DNA of 56,549 nucleotides from JAJFVC01 sp039698075 (GTDB lineage Bacteria; Planctomycetota; Planctomycetia; Pirellulales; Thermoguttaceae). Below the pieces are notes generated by a model. The model saw nothing but the letters and a program-made list of their open reading frames with translations, searched no databases and was not told the DNA's origin. The DNA is taken from NCBI GenBank assembly GCA_039698075.1, contig JBDKTJ010000104.1, positions 1-56,549 on the forward strand. The letters are read 5' to 3'. Positions within the stretch are counted from its first letter, which is position 1. The number at the start of each line of letters is the position of its first letter. Made by a program: the position numbers and the translations under genes. Positions 22,490 through 31,500 of the stretch are shown piece by piece.

Positions 22490-24466
22490 TCACGGGCCGA
22501 CGGACGAGGTTTCGATGTCGGCTTGGAAATGGTGGCGAATTTGATTGCCCAAATTCTGCGGCGCGGCCCAACGCAGACGGTCCAAAACACATTCCCAGCG
22601 ATAAGCGAAACTGCCGGCTTCGTCGCGAGGCCGATGTTGAAACAGCGTGTCGAACGCCCGCTTCCGCTTTCGATATTCAAGTTGAATTTTCGAGAATCGG
22701 GCCACAAAGGCGTTGACGTAAGCCGTGGCGAACGGTTCGGGATCGCCAAGCAAGTGGAGCCGCCGCAGCACCGGCCCAGCGTATTCGGCGGCAAAATGCT
22801 CCAGGTCGGTTCGATAGTCCACGAACGTGCCCGTCTGATCCGACACGACGATGTCGATCGGTAATCCGGCCTCGTTTTCCACCACCACCTCGTCGCCGTC
22901 GTCAAAGGCCACGCGTCCTTGCAAGTCGCAACGGCCGACGATCATGTTGGGGGCCGCCGCCTCGCCAAGCAATTGCGCCAGTCGGACGGCAAACTTCGGA
23001 TTGGCCAATTTTTGCGGCGGAATCTTGTCCGTGGCCATGCCGCGAATGTAGTCGCGCTCAAAATACGGCGACCAGATCGACAGTTGGCGCAGATCGCGGC
23101 GCGGTCCTGCGTAGCGTTCGCTGATCCGCTTGGCGGTGGTTTGGGCCGGCAGATTCATGCCCAACTGACGGCATCCCAACCGACGATCCAAAATGTATTC
23201 GGTGTACTCCTCGGACTGAAGAATCGCGTCGAGCAGATCCTTGCCGTCGTCCAGGTGTTCGCGGACGCCCCATTTTTGCATCCGGATGATTTTCAGAATT
23301 TCGTCGGCGATGCCCTGCTGTTTGACCTGGGCGATGTAGACGTCGCGCCGTCCGGGCCCGCGCGGACGATGCGAAAGCGACGAGACGACCCGCCCGATGT
23401 TGACGTATTCCAAATCGCCGAACTCGCGGACGAAATTGAAGATGAACCCCCGGCACTTCTCGTCGCAAAGCCGTCGCAACGAAGGATCGTCGGCGTCCTT
23501 GATCATTTCAAACACCGGGTCGAAAATCAATTCGCCCTGTTCGATCCGTCCGCCCGGCAGCCACTCGATCTGCATGAAGAACTCGGAACTCAGCCCCAGC
23601 AGCGATTCCTCGGAGATGGCCTTTTCGTCCTCGCCGATCAGGGCGGCGTACATTCGGTTGCGCCACGGCAGTTGGTTGAGGTCGTCCTGCAGGAACTCGG
23701 CCGGGACGGCGTCGCGAAACTTTTGCAGGAGCGACTCGTACGCGGCCCGCACGCCGGCCGGATCGAGACGCTCGAAATCGTATGCCATGAAATCGGCTTT
23801 GGTCAATCCCGAGCCGGCCATGAAAAAGGCCATCTCCGGACGTCCGTATCGGTTGACGCCGCCGCAATACTGGCGGATTTCCGAAAGCTGCTTGAGCAAG
23901 GTCTCGTCGTCCAGCTTGCCCAGTTGCGCGAAGCGGTCGTAAGTCAAAAACCGCGTGCCCATCGCCTTGCTGTAATAATAAAGGTCGAGGCCCCCGATGG
24001 CGATTCTCGACGCGGCGATCATACCGCGCATTTCGTCCGGCGTTTTCGGCAGCGGGCTGATGCGCCAACACTCGCCCCGACGCTTGATCGCCGTGCGGAC
24101 TTTTTCGTTGCTGACCAGCAGGAACCGAATCTGCCACTTCGGCGCCAATTGCTGGAGCAACTCGTCGGCGCGAAACGCCTCGTCCATGTGGTCCGGATCC
24201 GGCCGGATCAGGATCGTGTCGTCCTCCATGATCAGATCGACCGACCGTTGCCAGTCGGACGACTGCTCCTCGCGCGTCGGCGGAGGCAGACCCATTTCCG
24301 CCCGGCGTTGCTTGAGCCACTCGACGTAGGCCAACCGTTGCGTGGCGTGGATGCCAGGCAACGTGACGATCGTTTGACCCGACGGAAACACCGTCGCGAT
24401 GCGCGATTTCAACGCACCGGTCGAGTTTTTCGCCAGCGGATGTTCGCCGAGGATGCGAGGCAGCAT
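22490..24466 (-). CDS. Large hypothetical protein (658 aa), function unknown
   Basis: A long frame with normal codon bias and an ATG at 24466. The product is soluble, with no signal peptide. The first third reads like an alpha/beta domain that handles positions and records (DDTILIRPDPDHMDEAFRAD, IRFLLVSNEKVRTAIKRRGE). A Trp/Arg-rich middle contains QIEWLPGGRIEQGELIFDPV and RRLCDEKCRGFIFNFVREFG. A later part has DLQGRVAFDDGDEVVVENEA and DIVVSDQTGTFVDYRTDLEH, which resembles a beta-rich nucleotide-independent domain. The end is basic and helical. I do not recognise any of it as a named family. It is 91 nt downstream of the M16 peptidase on the same strand, and no further clue comes from context. 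Confidence 0.8.
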   Translation of the reverse strand: MLPRILGEHPLAKNSTGALKSRIATVFPSGQTIVTLPGIHATQRLAYVEWLKQRRAEMGLPPPTREEQSSDWQRSVDLIMEDDTILIRPDPDHMDEAFRADELLQQLAPKWQIRFLLVSNEKVRTAIKRRGECWRISPLPKTPDEMRGMIAASRIAIGGLDLYYYSKAMGTRFLTYDRFAQLGKLDDETLLKQLSEIRQYCGGVNRYGRPEMAFFMAGSGLTKADFMAYDFERLDPAGVRAAYESLLQKFRDAVPAEFLQDDLNQLPWRNRMYAALIGEDEKAISEESLLGLSSEFFMQIEWLPGGRIEQGELIFDPVFEMIKDADDPSLRRLCDEKCRGFIFNFVREFGDLEYVNIGRVVSSLSHRPRGPGRRDVYIAQVKQQGIADEILKIIRMQKWGVREHLDDGKDLLDAILQSEEYTEYILDRRLGCRQLGMNLPAQTTAKRISERYAGPRRDLRQLSIWSPYFERDYIRGMATDKIPPQKLANPKFAVRLAQLLGEAAAPNMIVGRCDLQGRVAFDDGDEVVVENEAGLPIDIVVSDQTGTFVDYRTDLEHFAAEYAGPVLRRLHLLGDPEPFATAYVNAFVARFSKIQLEYRKRKRAFDTLFQHRPRDEAGSFAYRWECVLDRLRWAAPQNLGNQIRHHFQADIETSSVGP

Positions 24467-24530
24467 GGGAGGCGACGGTGGTCAGAGGGCCAAAGGTTGG
24501 GGGTAATGAGTTTGAGGGGCAGTCGATCCG

Positions 24531-24557
24531 CCGCTTGCGATTTCACGCCGGCGGCGT
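24531..24557 (-). repeat. Remnant of the 3'-UTR-type repeat (copy D, one arm)
   Basis: Directly after the TAG of the M16 peptidase gene, the minus strand carries GTGAAATCGCAAGCGG, identical to the second stem arm of copies A and B. The first arm and the conserved 5' blocks are absent. A small GCCGCCGGCG palindrome lies beside it. Confidence 0.55.
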
Positions 24558-27227
24558 CTATTTCTTGGATTCTTCCTTCTTTTCCGGCGACGACGTGACC
24601 AGCACGTGCGGCCGGCCAAAATACTTCTGCGCGGCCCGGACCACCTCCGGAAGCGTCACGGCGCGGATGCGCTCGTCAAACGCCGCCCGATAATCATACC
24701 CGAGTCCATACAGTTCGTCGAGCGCCGCCTCCTGGGCTTGGCTGGCGATCGTCGTGTTTTGCTGGGCGTGCAGGGCGATCACCATGCGCTGAGCCGTTCC
24801 AAACTCCTCTTGCTCGATCTTGCCCTGCTTGGCCCGATCGACGTTCCGAAGAATGCGGCCCACCACCTCGTCCAGCTTGTCGGGCCGGGTTTGGGCCAGG
24901 ATTTGGAAATAGCCCGCGGCAGGCCCGGTCGCTTGAAATGCGTGAACGAAATACACCAAACCCTCGCCGCGCAACTCCTCGTGCAGCCACCCGCCCGGAT
25001 ACGAATAGCCCGACATGATCGCGTCCAACAGCGTCATCGCCGCGTAGTCTTGTTTCTCCAAAATGCTCGACGTCGGATAGCCGAACAACGCCATGGCCGT
25101 CGGCTTGGCGATCGTTTTCCGTCGCACAACGGTCTCCGGCAGCGCGTTGCTTTGGTCGAAACGAATCGCCGGTCGTTGGTCGCCGGCCGGCTTGAGGCGG
25201 CCGAACAGTTTCTCAACTTGTTGCAAGGCCGCGTCGGGCTCGATGTCGCCGAACACCGTGACGATCATATTCTCGGGCACGAAATATCGGGCGTGATAGG
25301 CCCGGAGATCTGCGGCCGTCAATCGTCGGACCGATTCGATCGTGCCGCCTTGAAGGACGTGATACGGCGTGCCCGAGGGCAGAGCTTTGGCGAACAACTC
25401 GTTGATCTCTTGATAAGGATCGTCGGCCCGACGAGCGATCGCGCCCAGCGCCAGCCGTTGGACCTTTGCGTATTCCGCCTCCGGGAACGTGGGCCGGCAA
25501 AAACACTCGGCGAACAAGGCCGCGGCGCCGGGAAAATCGGCCTTCAGCGCGGTCACGCCGCCCAACACCGTGAACCGCCCGGCGCTCATGCCAAACTGCG
25601 CCCCGATGGAATCGAAATAGTCGGCGATTTGTCGCGCCGAGTGATCGGCCGTGCCCATGTCCAACATCGCGCCGACCAACGCGGCGCGGCCGGCCGTCGC
25701 GTCGTCGTCGACCAGCGACCCGCCCAACACGATGGCTTGCAGATTGACCAGCGGCAGATCATCACGCCGCTTCAACAGCACCCGCAATCCGTTGGGCAGT
25801 CGCACCAGTCGGACCTTTTGTTTTCCGACGTCGGAGGTTTTCGCGGCCGACTGAGTCGCGCCGCCCGGCGGTGCAATCGTGACGCGATTGAGCCGCTCCG
25901 GCGTGAAATAGCGTCGGGCCGCGTCGCGCACCTGCTCGGCCGTGACTTTTTGGATGCCCTCGACGTAGCGGGCGTCGAACAGCGGATCGCCAGTGGCCAA
26001 AAAGTTTCGGCCCAGGCTTTCGGCCTCTTGCTCCGCCGTTTGGCGACCGAACACCAGCTCGGCGGCCTTTTGATTCTTGGCCTTCGCCAACTCGTCGGGC
26101 TGGACCAACTCGTCGCGCAGCCGATACACCTCGCGCACGATCGAATCGGCGGCTTTTTGCCACGTTTCGGGCCGGCTCACGGCCGACACGGTAAAAACTC
26201 CGTTGACGTAATGCGGCGTGTCGCTGACGACGCCAACCGACAGAACCGACTGCTCTTGATACTTCAGCCGCTGAACCAATCGGGAGCTTTCGCCTTCGCC
26301 GAGAATGTACGCCGCCACGTCGAGAGCGAACAAGTCGGAATCGGACAGCTTGACGGTCGGCCACGCAAAGACCATGTCGTAGGCGGCCCCGTCCATTTCG
26401 CGGGTCGCCTCGCGCGGCGACAGTTGCCGCGGCTCATCCTCGAACGGCACGTAGGTTTCATAACTTCTCGGCGTGCCGGCGTATTGCTTCGCCACCTGTT
26501 GAAGCACCGCGTCGGCGTCGACGTCGCCCGCCACCACGAACACCTGATTGTTGGGCACGTAGCGACGATGATAAAAGTCCACAATCGCGTCCTTCGTCGT
26601 GGCGTTGAGCACGTCGAGATATCCGATCACCGGATGCCTTGCGGGATGGGTCGTGTAGACCGTCTGGTTCAGCATCGTCCAAAGCACCCGGCCGCGGTTG
26701 ACCTCGCCGTCGGCCAACTCGCGTCGGACCACCTTGAGCTCTCGGTCGAACTCCGACGGCTCGAACTTCGCATGTTGCATCGTGTCGGCGAGCAGTTCGA
26801 TCGCGGTCGGCACGTTTTGGGCCGGGCAACTGATGAAATAGGTCGTCATGTCGGTCGACGTCGCGGCGTTCGTGGCGCCGCCGAAACCGTCGACGATCTT
26901 TTCAAACTCCTTCGACGTGCGCGTCGGCGTCGCGCCCCCGGCCACCACGTGTTCGAGCACGTGGCTCAAACCGGCCCCAAGATATTTGCCCTCATAAGCG
27001 CTGCCGGTGTTCTTCACAAAACATCGCACCGTGGCGATCGGGGCCGTGTGGTTTTCTTGAACGATGACCGTCAGTCCGTTTGAAAGCGTCGCCAACGTGA
27101 CCTGATGCGGCAACCGGTGCAGACTCTCGCATCGCGGCGGCTGAGCCTGCTCGCCTCGGACCGCAACGGCCGTCAGCATCAAAACGCAACCGACGACGCA
27201 TCCGGTCGTGGACAGACTTTTTCTCAT
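24558..27227 (-). CDS. M16-family zinc metallopeptidase, two-module (pitrilysin/PqqL-like)
   Basis: An 889-aa exported protein. The ATG at 27227 follows GAGGAGTT, and MRKSLSTTGCVVGCVLMLTA plus VAVRGEQA is a signal peptide, so it acts in the periplasm. The first module (residues about 45-460) has the inverted zinc motif H89-V-L-E92-H93 and the downstream ligand region VVRRELADGEVNRGR. The second module (about 470-880) begins RLPNGLRVLLKRRDDLPLVN and lacks an H-x-x-E-H motif, as in the inactive half of M16 clamshell peptidases. These enzymes degrade peptides inside a closed chamber. It faces bamA divergently across a repeat-rich gap. The 3' end abuts a remnant of the structured repeat. Confidence 0.93.
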   Translation of the reverse strand: MRKSLSTTGCVVGCVLMLTAVAVRGEQAQPPRCESLHRLPHQVTLATLSNGLTVIVQENHTAPIATVRCFVKNTGSAYEGKYLGAGLSHVLEHVVAGGATPTRTSKEFEKIVDGFGGATNAATSTDMTTYFISCPAQNVPTAIELLADTMQHAKFEPSEFDRELKVVRRELADGEVNRGRVLWTMLNQTVYTTHPARHPVIGYLDVLNATTKDAIVDFYHRRYVPNNQVFVVAGDVDADAVLQQVAKQYAGTPRSYETYVPFEDEPRQLSPREATREMDGAAYDMVFAWPTVKLSDSDLFALDVAAYILGEGESSRLVQRLKYQEQSVLSVGVVSDTPHYVNGVFTVSAVSRPETWQKAADSIVREVYRLRDELVQPDELAKAKNQKAAELVFGRQTAEQEAESLGRNFLATGDPLFDARYVEGIQKVTAEQVRDAARRYFTPERLNRVTIAPPGGATQSAAKTSDVGKQKVRLVRLPNGLRVLLKRRDDLPLVNLQAIVLGGSLVDDDATAGRAALVGAMLDMGTADHSARQIADYFDSIGAQFGMSAGRFTVLGGVTALKADFPGAAALFAECFCRPTFPEAEYAKVQRLALGAIARRADDPYQEINELFAKALPSGTPYHVLQGGTIESVRRLTAADLRAYHARYFVPENMIVTVFGDIEPDAALQQVEKLFGRLKPAGDQRPAIRFDQSNALPETVVRRKTIAKPTAMALFGYPTSSILEKQDYAAMTLLDAIMSGYSYPGGWLHEELRGEGLVYFVHAFQATGPAAGYFQILAQTRPDKLDEVVGRILRNVDRAKQGKIEQEEFGTAQRMVIALHAQQNTTIASQAQEAALDELYGLGYDYRAAFDERIRAVTLPEVVRAAQKYFGRPHVLVTSSPEKKEESKK

Positions 27228-27810
27228 CGGGAACTCCTCAAGAAAGGACACCGAAAGTTTACCATCTTAACAGATGGCCATGGAAATCCCGATGGCGATT
27301 TTTGATTAAATAGAGAAAATACGAAAGATGCGGCAACTCGCTTGGTCACGGTCTGTGTGAAGTGGGGAAAAGGAAAAATGGAAAAAGGGGAAGGCGACGT
27401 TTGGAACTTTTTGAAGATGTCCGCAATATTACGGACTATTGCAAAATTCGGATGACATATCCCCTCTCCCTCCGAAAGAGGGTTAGGGTGAGGGCAGTTG
27501 AGCGAGAAAACCTTGTCATACTTACGCGACTTCACCAACCACCCCATCTCTCAAAGTGAGAGAGGGGGTGGCTATTTACAAAAGTCCATTTCCCCTTTTC
27601 CCCATTTTCCCATTGCTCCTCTTCACACTGAAGAAGACGGAGGAAGATTGTCCCGCGGCCGGGCGACGTTTTGGGGCTTTCCGGGAATTTTTGGTGGAAT
27701 TATGCCCAATTCCCCTTGTCGCAGCAGGCGGGTTTAGGTATTTCTACGCGACCTTGTGCGGATCCCAGATCTTTATTGCGCAAACCGGACCACAACGGAA
27801 AGAGCCACGG
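27228..27810. other. Repeat-rich intergenic region between M16 peptidase and bamA
   Basis: No gene is supported. It contains an outer imperfect inverted repeat (about 27355-27392 and 27590-27628; arms like GTGTGAAGTGGGGAAAAGG and CTTCACAC). Inside lie the CCCTCTCCC...GGGTTAGGGTGAGGG element (27461-27495) and an ACCACCCC-ATCTCTC / GAGAGA-GGGGGTGG hairpin (27538-27573). Confidence 0.7.
27461..27495. repeat. Dispersed CCCTCTCCC / GGGTTAGGGTGAGGG element, intergenic copy
   Basis: CCCCTCTCCCTCCGAAAGAG is followed by GGTTAGGGTGAGGGC. It shares the (T)AGGGTGAGGGC core and CTCTCCC arm with copies inside purL (46131-46168) and the GDYXXLXY fusion gene (32733-32755). Confidence 0.75.
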
Positions 27811-30800
27811 ATGGCCAATCTCCGACCCGACACCCACGTATCCGGCGACCGGCGGCTGGTTCGGCTTGGCCGGGCGGCGCTCTTGTCGCTTGTGTGGCCC
27901 GCGCTAGTTTGCCTTGGCGCGGAAACGCCGGACGCAAAACCGGCGGATGCGTCGGCCGCACCGGTCGATAAAGTGATGGACGTTCGGATTCAAGGCAACA
28001 AGACCTTGCCGCTGGACAAGATCTTGCCGAGCATTCGGACTCGGCCTGGTCGGCCGTTCGATCAGGAGTTGATCGAAGAGGACGTTCGCCGCCTCGACCA
28101 CACGCGTCAGTTTGTCAACGTGAAAACGTACTGGCAGCAAGTCCGCGGCGGGCGGGTCGTGATTTTCGACGTCGTCGAGCGCCCGGTGCTGCGCGAAGTG
28201 AAATACATCGGCTGCAAAGACGTCCACATGAAGACGCTGAAAAAACACGCCGAAATCAAAGTCGGCGATCCGGCCGATCCGTTCCAAATCGAGGAAGCGC
28301 GTCGCAAGCTCGAAGAGTTTTACCGCTCGCACGGCTACACCGGCGCAAGGGTCACGCTGTTGGAAGGCGACAAGCCCGAAGACCGCCGAGCCATCTTCCT
28401 CATCAACGAGGGCGGCAAGCAAAAAGTTTGGCAAACGTCGTTCATCGGCAACACGATCGCCAGCGACGACCGCCTGCGGACGCAAATCAAAACGAGCCGG
28501 CCGTTTCTGTTCCTTTTCAAAGGCGAATTGGATCGAAAACAACTGGACGAGGACGTCAAGCAATTGACGAACTACTACCGCGGCCTCGGATTCTTTCAAG
28601 CCCGGATCGGCCGCGAGTTGGAATTCAGCGAGAAGCACAATTGGGTCACCGTGACATTCGTGATCGACGAAGGAATGCGGTACAAAGTCCGCAACGTCTC
28701 GGTGCTCGGCAACACGAAATACAAAAGCGACGAGCTGACCAACGCGCTGAAGCTGAAGGACGACATTTATTTCAACCAGGCGCAGATGACGTCCGACGTC
28801 GCGACGATTCAGGACAAATACGGCGCCATCGGCTACGCGTTCGCCGATGTGAAGGCCGACCCCAGATTTTTGGAAGAGTCCGGCCAGCTCGATCTCGTTT
28901 ACAACATCAAGGAAGGTGACCGCTGTCGGATCGGCGCGATCAACGTCGACATCCGCGGCGACTATCCGCACACCCAATTGACGACCGTCCTCAACCGGCT
29001 GTCGTTCCGGCCGGGCGACGTGTTCGACATTCGAGAAATCCGGGCCAGCGAGCGGCGAGTCAAGGCCAGCCAGTTGTTCGAGAACAATCCCGCGGCGGGC
29101 ATGACGCCCAAGATCGTCTTCAGTCCGCCGGGCCAAGACGGCCAGAATCCGGAAGAGGAAGACGAAAACAAAAGCGAAATGGCCCGAAAACCCAAGCGGC
29201 GACGCGCCCCGTCCGACGACGGATTCCGCGGCCAAAGTCCCGACTCCGCCGACGGCGTGCGAACGCTCGACGTCACCTTGGATTGCGGACGTTATGTCGG
29301 TCCCAATGCCAACGCCAACGACGACGGAGCGGCCGTCCGCCGGGTGGTGGTTCCGTCGAATTCGAATTCATCCACTTCGAACGATCTGTTGCGGATGGCG
29401 GTCGATCTGCGCGAGTCGATGGCCGCGGCGCGATCGGGCCAACAACCGCTCAACCGCGTGATTCCGACCCAGTACACCGAATACGCGCAAACGCCGAACC
29501 AAACCAATGCGAACGCCTCCAGCGGCGAGCCCCTTCGTTGGACGTCCGCAAGCGGCACTTCCTCGACCCCGACGACCAGCGGCAACCAAACCGCCGCGAC
29601 GCAGCCCGCCCCGGCCCAATCGTCGCCCGGCTATGGCCAGCCTTGGCCTCGGACCGGCGGCGCGCCGCAACAACCGGTCGAGTCGCCGCAAGGTCCCTAC
29701 GTGCCGGGTCCGATTTTCAGCGAGAGTTCGCCGTTCCGCGGCGGCGCGCTCGGCGAGGGCGAGGATCTACGCGATTTGCCGATGACGATCCGGGCCAACG
29801 AGGCCATGACGGGCCGCATCATGTTGGGCGTCGGCGTCAACTCCGAAGCCGGCCTGGTCGGCTCCGTGGTGTTGGACGAGCAGAACTTCGACTGGACCCG
29901 GTGGCCCACCAGTTGGGAAGAAATTCGCAACGGCACAGCCTGGCGAGGCGCCGGCCAACGGTTCCGCATCGACGCCATGCCCGGCACGGAGACCTCGAAT
30001 TACGCCGTCACCTACCAAGACCCCTTTGTGTTCAATACGCAATGGAGCCTCGGGTTGAGCGGTTTTTGGAACACGCGCATCTACAACGAATACACGGATG
30101 AACGGCTCGGCGGACGCATCGCCATCGGACGCCAGTTGACGCCCGACCTCGCCGTCACCCTGGCCTACCGCGGCTCGAAGATCAACATCACGGACATCAT
30201 CGACGACACGATCCCCGATCTGGCCGAAGTGGCGGGCCGCGATCTGGCGATGCACGCCTTCAAGTTGACCACGTCGCTCGACAAACGCGACAGCGCGTTC
30301 CTGGCCACCGAAGGCTATCTGGCCGAAGCGTCGATCGAACAAGTGCTCGGCTCGTACCAATACCCACGCGCCGAATTGGACCTCCGAAAATACTTCAAGC
30401 TGCACGAACGACCGGACGGATCGGGCCGCCACGTGTTGACGGTGTCCGGCCGCGCGGGCTGGACCGGCGACGACACGCCGATTTACGATCGGTACTATGC
30501 CGGCGGTTTCTCGACGATTCGCGGCTTCGCGTTCCGTGGGGCCTCGCCCGCAACCTATAGCACCAACGCCGGCGAGGTCGTCGAGTTGGGCGGCGATTTT
30601 ATGCTCTTGGGCTCGGTCGAATACATGTTCCCCATCACCGCCGACGACATGCTTCGCGGCGTGGTGTTCTGCGACACCGGCACCGTCGAGCCGCAACTCG
30701 ACGACTGGAGCAACCGCTACCGCGTGGCCGCCGGCTTCGGATTGCGCATCTCCGTGCCCGCGATGGGACCGGCGCCGATCGCCTTGGACTTCGCCTTCCC

Positions 30801-30864
30801 GATCTCCTGGCAGCCCGGCGACAAGGGCGAACTGTTCAGCTTCTTCATGGGCTTCGGACGGTAA
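27811..30864 (+). CDS. bamA: BamA/Omp85-family outer-membrane assembly protein with long low-complexity linker
   Basis: A 1017-aa protein. The ATG at 27811 is preceded by GGAAAGAG, and residues 1-40 include a hydrophobic export signal (RAALLSLVWPALVCLGAE). Residues about 50-430 are POTRA repeats (VMDVRIQGNKTLPLDKILPS; FIGNTIASDDRLRTQIKTSR; VSVLGNTKYKSDELTNALKL). Residues about 440-650 are a disordered Glu/Lys- then Asn/Ser/Thr/Gln/Pro-rich linker unlike proteobacterial BamA. The beta-barrel follows, with YYAGGFSTIRGFAFRG holding the RGF motif of the Omp85 superfamily, and it ends FSFFMGFGR. It inserts outer-membrane proteins. The linker may span the wide planctomycete periplasm (inference). 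Frames upstream of 27811 run through repeats and are not counted. Confidence 0.93.
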   Translation: MANLRPDTHVSGDRRLVRLGRAALLSLVWPALVCLGAETPDAKPADASAAPVDKVMDVRIQGNKTLPLDKILPSIRTRPGRPFDQELIEEDVRRLDHTRQFVNVKTYWQQVRGGRVVIFDVVERPVLREVKYIGCKDVHMKTLKKHAEIKVGDPADPFQIEEARRKLEEFYRSHGYTGARVTLLEGDKPEDRRAIFLINEGGKQKVWQTSFIGNTIASDDRLRTQIKTSRPFLFLFKGELDRKQLDEDVKQLTNYYRGLGFFQARIGRELEFSEKHNWVTVTFVIDEGMRYKVRNVSVLGNTKYKSDELTNALKLKDDIYFNQAQMTSDVATIQDKYGAIGYAFADVKADPRFLEESGQLDLVYNIKEGDRCRIGAINVDIRGDYPHTQLTTVLNRLSFRPGDVFDIREIRASERRVKASQLFENNPAAGMTPKIVFSPPGQDGQNPEEEDENKSEMARKPKRRRAPSDDGFRGQSPDSADGVRTLDVTLDCGRYVGPNANANDDGAAVRRVVVPSNSNSSTSNDLLRMAVDLRESMAAARSGQQPLNRVIPTQYTEYAQTPNQTNANASSGEPLRWTSASGTSSTPTTSGNQTAATQPAPAQSSPGYGQPWPRTGGAPQQPVESPQGPYVPGPIFSESSPFRGGALGEGEDLRDLPMTIRANEAMTGRIMLGVGVNSEAGLVGSVVLDEQNFDWTRWPTSWEEIRNGTAWRGAGQRFRIDAMPGTETSNYAVTYQDPFVFNTQWSLGLSGFWNTRIYNEYTDERLGGRIAIGRQLTPDLAVTLAYRGSKINITDIIDDTIPDLAEVAGRDLAMHAFKLTTSLDKRDSAFLATEGYLAEASIEQVLGSYQYPRAELDLRKYFKLHERPDGSGRHVLTVSGRAGWTGDDTPIYDRYYAGGFSTIRGFAFRGASPATYSTNAGEVVELGGDFMLLGSVEYMFPITADDMLRGVVFCDTGTVEPQLDDWSNRYRVAAGFGLRISVPAMGPAPIALDFAFPISWQPGDKGELFSFFMGFGR

Positions 30865-30888
30865 AGACTCGCGCCCAACGATCAGGAC

Positions 30889-31407
30889 TCAGTACTGAAG
30901 CAGGCTGATCGTTTTGTATTGCGACAGTCGCTGCACGCCTTTCAAACCGGACAATTCGATCAAAAACGCGCAGCCCACCACCTGACCGCCGGCCTGCTCG
31001 GCCAGTCGGCAACACGCCTCGGTCGTCCCGCCGGTGGCCAGCAGATCGTCGACGACCAACACCTTGGCGCCAGGCGCGATGGCGTCGCGATGCATCTCCA
31101 ACGTGTCCTTGCCGTACTCCAGGTCGTAGGTCAGCGAGCGGGTCGGGAAGGGCAGCTTGCCCGGCTTGCGGATCGGCACCAACGAGGCGTTCAACTCCAT
31201 CGCGACCGGCGCGGCGAAGATGAACCCACGCGCCTCGGCCGCCGCCACCACGTCGATCTTTTCGCGGCGAAACGGATTGGCCAGATCGACCACCGCGCGG
31301 CGAAAGGCCTCGGGCGACGCCAACAACGGCGTGATGTCGTAAAACAAAATCCCAGGTTTGAAGTCGCGGGTGCTGCGAATGTAATCGCTCAGTTTCAGGT
31401 CGGGCAT
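30889..31407 (-). CDS. apt: Adenine phosphoribosyltransferase
   Basis: A 172-aa purine salvage enzyme converting adenine and PRPP to AMP. Motifs are DFKPGILFYDITPLLASPEA (family N-terminus), DVVAAAEARGFIFAAPVAME, VPIRKPGKLPFPT (flexible loop with the catalytic Glu nearby in LEYGKDTLEMH), and VLVVDDLLATGGTTEACCRL, the PRPP-binding P-loop. The start at 31407 gives the usual family length. No clear Shine-Dalgarno is visible there, and the frame can be extended 10 residues upstream. It is convergent with bamA, only 24 bp apart, with no intervening terminator visible. Confidence 0.95.
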   Translation of the reverse strand: MPDLKLSDYIRSTRDFKPGILFYDITPLLASPEAFRRAVVDLANPFRREKIDVVAAAEARGFIFAAPVAMELNASLVPIRKPGKLPFPTRSLTYDLEYGKDTLEMHRDAIAPGAKVLVVDDLLATGGTTEACCRLAEQAGGQVVGCAFLIELSGLKGVQRLSQYKTISLLQY

Positions 31408-31500
31408 GGTTTTGCAAACGCTCGGAGAGTTTTTCAAAAGACGGCGAAACCAACAGTATACTGCCGGACGGAACGGGGGGGAATGGGCTTTGCCGCTCGC

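Noticed and set aside
27556..27810. 85-codon N-terminal extension of the BamA frame
   Set aside because: It is translated from the repeat-rich gap, and the ATG at 27811 with GGAAAGAG and a signal sequence is the better start.
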